From: Liopterus haemorrhoidalis
Taxonomy: Eukaryota > Arthropoda > Insecta > Coleoptera > Dytiscidae
Assembly (NCBI GenBank): GCA_963971575.1
Contig: OZ020618.1
Span: 45,336,509-45,400,508, forward strand
DNA: 64,000 nt
Direction: 5' to 3'
Shown: piece by piece, positions 61,625 to 64,000 of the stretch
Numbering within the stretch: the first letter of the stretch is position 1
Layout of the letters: every line of letters begins with the position of its first letter
Position numbers and translations under genes: made by a program
Notes under the pieces: generated by a model
The model's input: the letters and a program-made list of their open reading frames with translations, nothing else
Told to the model about the DNA's origin: nothing
The model's database searches: none

Positions 61625-62312
61625 AAGGTTATAACATTCACAAAAAACTTGAATCTTTTAAAATACAATTACAATTTAAATAATTTTCCACTGCAACCAG
61701 TATCAGAAATTAAGGACCTTGGAATCATCTTGGACTCTAAATTAATTTTTGATCAACACATCGACCTTATTGTCAAAAAATCTCAGAAACTTAGGATTTA
61801 TCTTCAGAGTCACGAGCGAGTTTTCAAATCATCGAGCGCTTATCTATCTATTTAACAGTTTAGTTAGAAGCACACTCGAATATGCTAGTCCGACTTGGAA
61901 TCCTCGATATAGTACATATATTGACAGAATAGAAAAAGTTCAAGAGAAATTTATCGACAAATTAAACTATAAGTTTAATAGACACCTGCATTTTCGCTCA
62001 TACGAAGAAAATTTAAAATTTTACAAGATGCAAAGTCTGCGTGATAGAAGAACTGTCCATGATCTAGTTTTCTTATATAGAATATTAAATAATGAAATAG
62101 ATTCTATCAACTTAATTCCTTACTTTGGATTTAATTGTAACTCATATATTTTGAGAAATCGTATGCTGTTACACAATCACAGCTACAACAGTAATCTGGG
62201 AATAAATTCACCAATTGCTAGAATATCTTCTTCTTTTAACAGAGTCAACACTGATCTGGAAATTTTTTCCTGTTCACTACAATATTTTAAAAAACACTGT
62301 CTAGGCAACTGA
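61625..62312 (+). pseudogene. Second, related LINE RT fragment
   Basis: Starts in the thumb region: VSEIKDLGIILDSKLIFDQH in one frame. After a shift at about 61775-61790 it reads LRNLGFIFRVTSEFSNHRAL, NSLVRSTLEYASPTWNPRYS, KMQSLRDRRTVHDL, NLGINSPIARISSSF and stop at 62310. It is clearly paralogous to 60275-61342 but diverged (roughly half to two thirds of residues shared). More strongly 5'-truncated. Confidence 0.85.
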
Positions 62313-62336
62313 TTATATTTAATTTATATGTACATG

Positions 62337-62341
<5 letters not shown>

Positions 62342-62422
<81 letters not shown>
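62342..62422. repeat. (TA)n microsatellite, about 40 units
   Basis: An almost perfect TA run after the second LINE. Such runs can extrude cruciforms and are often mis-sized in assemblies. Confidence 0.95.
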
Positions 62423-62426
<4 letters not shown>

Positions 62427-62560
62427 TATTTTTTCTTCTGTAAAACATTTATTTTTTATACTGTGTATTATCTACTTTATTTGTGTTAACCTGTAATTGG
62501 GACCGTCTATTAGGACGTTTCTGTTGGTTAACCCTCCTGAATAAAAAAAAAAAATGTAAT

Positions 62561-63140
62561 TATTTTTATTCAACTGCAAATTATTTACAGAAAACATATT
62601 CTAATAAGATCTATTTTGACCAAGAAGTGTTTGTTTGGGTTTAACGTATTATAATTTGTAATTTTCTTAATTCTTTTTACTACTATTTTTATTAATTTTA
62701 TGTTTTTTATTCTATATGCTAAAATGTTCATTTCTATAAATGCGCAAGACGATTTATTAAAATAACCATCGATACATTTTTAACAATATTTATTATAACG
62801 TAGTGCCTATGAGATTATTGAGTCAGAAGTTAAGTCTCAGGAACGACGTAAAAGGCCTAGGGTTGGGGTGGGGTCCGCAAAAAAATGTTGCTCAAGAGGG
62901 AGGGGGTCCTCGGACTACATAAGTTTAAGAACCCTTACTCTATAAGACAATATCAAAATTTTTAACATTAAATTTTTAAAAAAATCTTAGAGTTCTTTTA
63001 AAAGTCTTAAAAACGATTTTTTAACGAATATGCATAAAAGGCATTTAAAAAAGTCTGTTATTTTTTGACAACCAACTAAATAGCCGTCACATACCATAGC
63101 CATGGTAAAAATTAGTGTGACAGTTCTGTGCAACCCGTAA
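62561..63140. other. No recognised gene
   Basis: AT-rich. A GGTTGGGGTGGGGTCC patch and TTTAAGAACCC near 62860-62940 could be one end of a hAT-like repeat; its partner was not found. Confidence 0.35.
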
Positions 63141-63518
63141 AAGGCGTATCACACTAGAACGCTATCCAAGTCTTATTTTTGTAGGTTTTTTTTTCAGGAT
63201 CCAAGTCTTCAGGTCTTGACATATCACACGGTATTTGAATATTAGTTAAGACTTGGAAATTGTTTGTTTACCCATGCGCACATCGTGAAATTATGACAGT
63301 TGACAGTTATATTTTGAAAGGTTATTTTAAAACAAAGACGCGTCAGCTGTAAGACCTGGGTAAAGAGACCGAGAAATTGTATCCTGTTTCATTTGCCTGG
63401 TCTTCAAAACCTAGGTTTTTTCTTCATACTATCACACGTACAAGACTTCGATTCGAATGCAAAGACTTTAATTTTCCAAGTTTAGACTTGAATAATAACT
63501 CTAGTGTGATAAGGCCTT
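63141..63518. mobile_element. MITE with AAGGC(G/C)TATCACACTAGA ends
   Basis: Left AAGGCGTATCACACTAGA and right TCTAGTGTGATAAGGCCTT are inverted. Subterminal CCAAGTCTT/AAGACTTGG words recur. The ends share the CACACTAGA core with the MITE at 22708-23757, so the two are probably the same superfamily (harbinger-like). Confidence 0.75.
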
Positions 63519-63540
63519 TACGTTACATATAAATATTACA

Positions 63541-63790
63541 GGTGAGCGCAGTTTCAACCAATTGCCTATATGTACCCGTGACGCCTATGAATTTCTGATG
63601 GAACACGTTACGGATTGCACAGAATTGACCCATTTAACTGAACTACAGCTTAAGTAAAATGATGATATTATTATTGAGAAATTCAAAGAGGGATTTAATA
63701 ACACTCCGCCGCAAGTACTAGGTTTTTCAAATAACTTTTTGTGTGATTTTGTTATTAAATATTTGGTGAAGCAGGTTCTTAAAATAGTAA
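63541..63790 (+). pseudogene. Unidentified degenerate reading frame, possible exon
   Basis: After an acceptor-like ATATTACAG the frame reads GERSFNQLPICTRDAYEFLM, HVTDCTELTHLTELQLK, one TAA (63655-63657), then NDDIIIEKFKEGFNNTPPQV, LGFSNNFLCDFVIKYLVKQV. Composition looks protein-like on both sides of the stop. No known family was recognised. It may be a host-gene pseudo-exon or a fragment of an element lying beyond the window. Confidence 0.3.
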
Positions 63791-64000
63791 TATATTGTAG
63801 TAATATGTTTGTTGGTTTTGTCCCGGAACAGACCCGCTTTTTACGGTGTGTTCCAGCGATGGCGTTTACTATCGATTTTGGTATTACAGTATTTTTATTA
63901 TTAATTTAACTTCTTTTCACAAGGACTATGACATGAATAACTCCTTTGTTTTGTTCAAATATGTTAGTCATTAAAAACATTGTAAAATGAGTATTCTCAC

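Overview
The window looks like AT-rich, intron-scale or intergenic euchromatin from an arthropod, most likely an insect. The evidence is the mobile-element mix: mariner, DD41D, pogo, hAT, Kolobok-like and PIF/Harbinger-like DNA elements, a BEL/Pao fragment, several non-LTR retrotransposon lineages, Helitron/Helentron-type elements and Penelope-like remnants. No bacterial or viral gene organisation is present, and no intact host gene was found. Almost everything recognisable is a mobile element, usually broken and often nested, so 'CDS' here mostly means transposase or reverse-transcriptase pseudogenes.

Layout. 0-5 kb: a 338-bp-period direct duplication, small inverted-repeat elements and an inverted pair of (GTCY)n-bearing Helentron-like repeats. 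5-12 kb: a pogo element, an RTE-like RT remnant, two opposed mariner fragments (one split by a hAT MITE, one by a retroposon), a tRNA-derived SINE, an R2/R4-type LINE end with tandem 3' tails, and a convergent LINE. 11.6-13.4 kb is the least repeat-laden stretch and holds a candidate terminal exon and a broken THAP zinc finger. 13-31 kb: MITEs, a TTAA-flanked element, a hAT-like element with an 8-bp target duplication, more mariner debris, a 120-bp tandem array inside a 30-bp minisatellite, and three long copies of a Helentron-like family (called HINE-A here). 32-41 kb: a hAT split by a nearly intact DD41D transposon, a mariner with an internal 99-bp duplication, a pogo derivative, and a BEL/Pao fragment abutting a maT-like fragment. 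41-55 kb: a long-TIR element holding an RNase H-bearing LINE that itself holds a Penelope-like element; a mariner split by a Helitron; another LINE split by a second Penelope-like element; a third Penelope-like copy; and a second DD41D copy. 56-64 kb: a giant foldback derivative, a Kolobok-like element, two tandem LINE remnants, a long (TA)n run and a final MITE.

The strongest structural observations are two. First, three Penelope-like insertions with 12-13 bp target duplications carry five hammerhead-ribozyme-like cores (CUGANGA, stem II, GAAAC). Second, the three HINE-A copies carry, at the same internal position, three different tRNA-like A-box/B-box modules, each followed by a T-run. Several nested insertions can be checked directly because removing the insert restores the reading frame of the interrupted transposase.

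Limits: family names come from reading motifs by eye. Boundaries marked as approximate are good to about 5-30 bp. Nothing was searched against a database.
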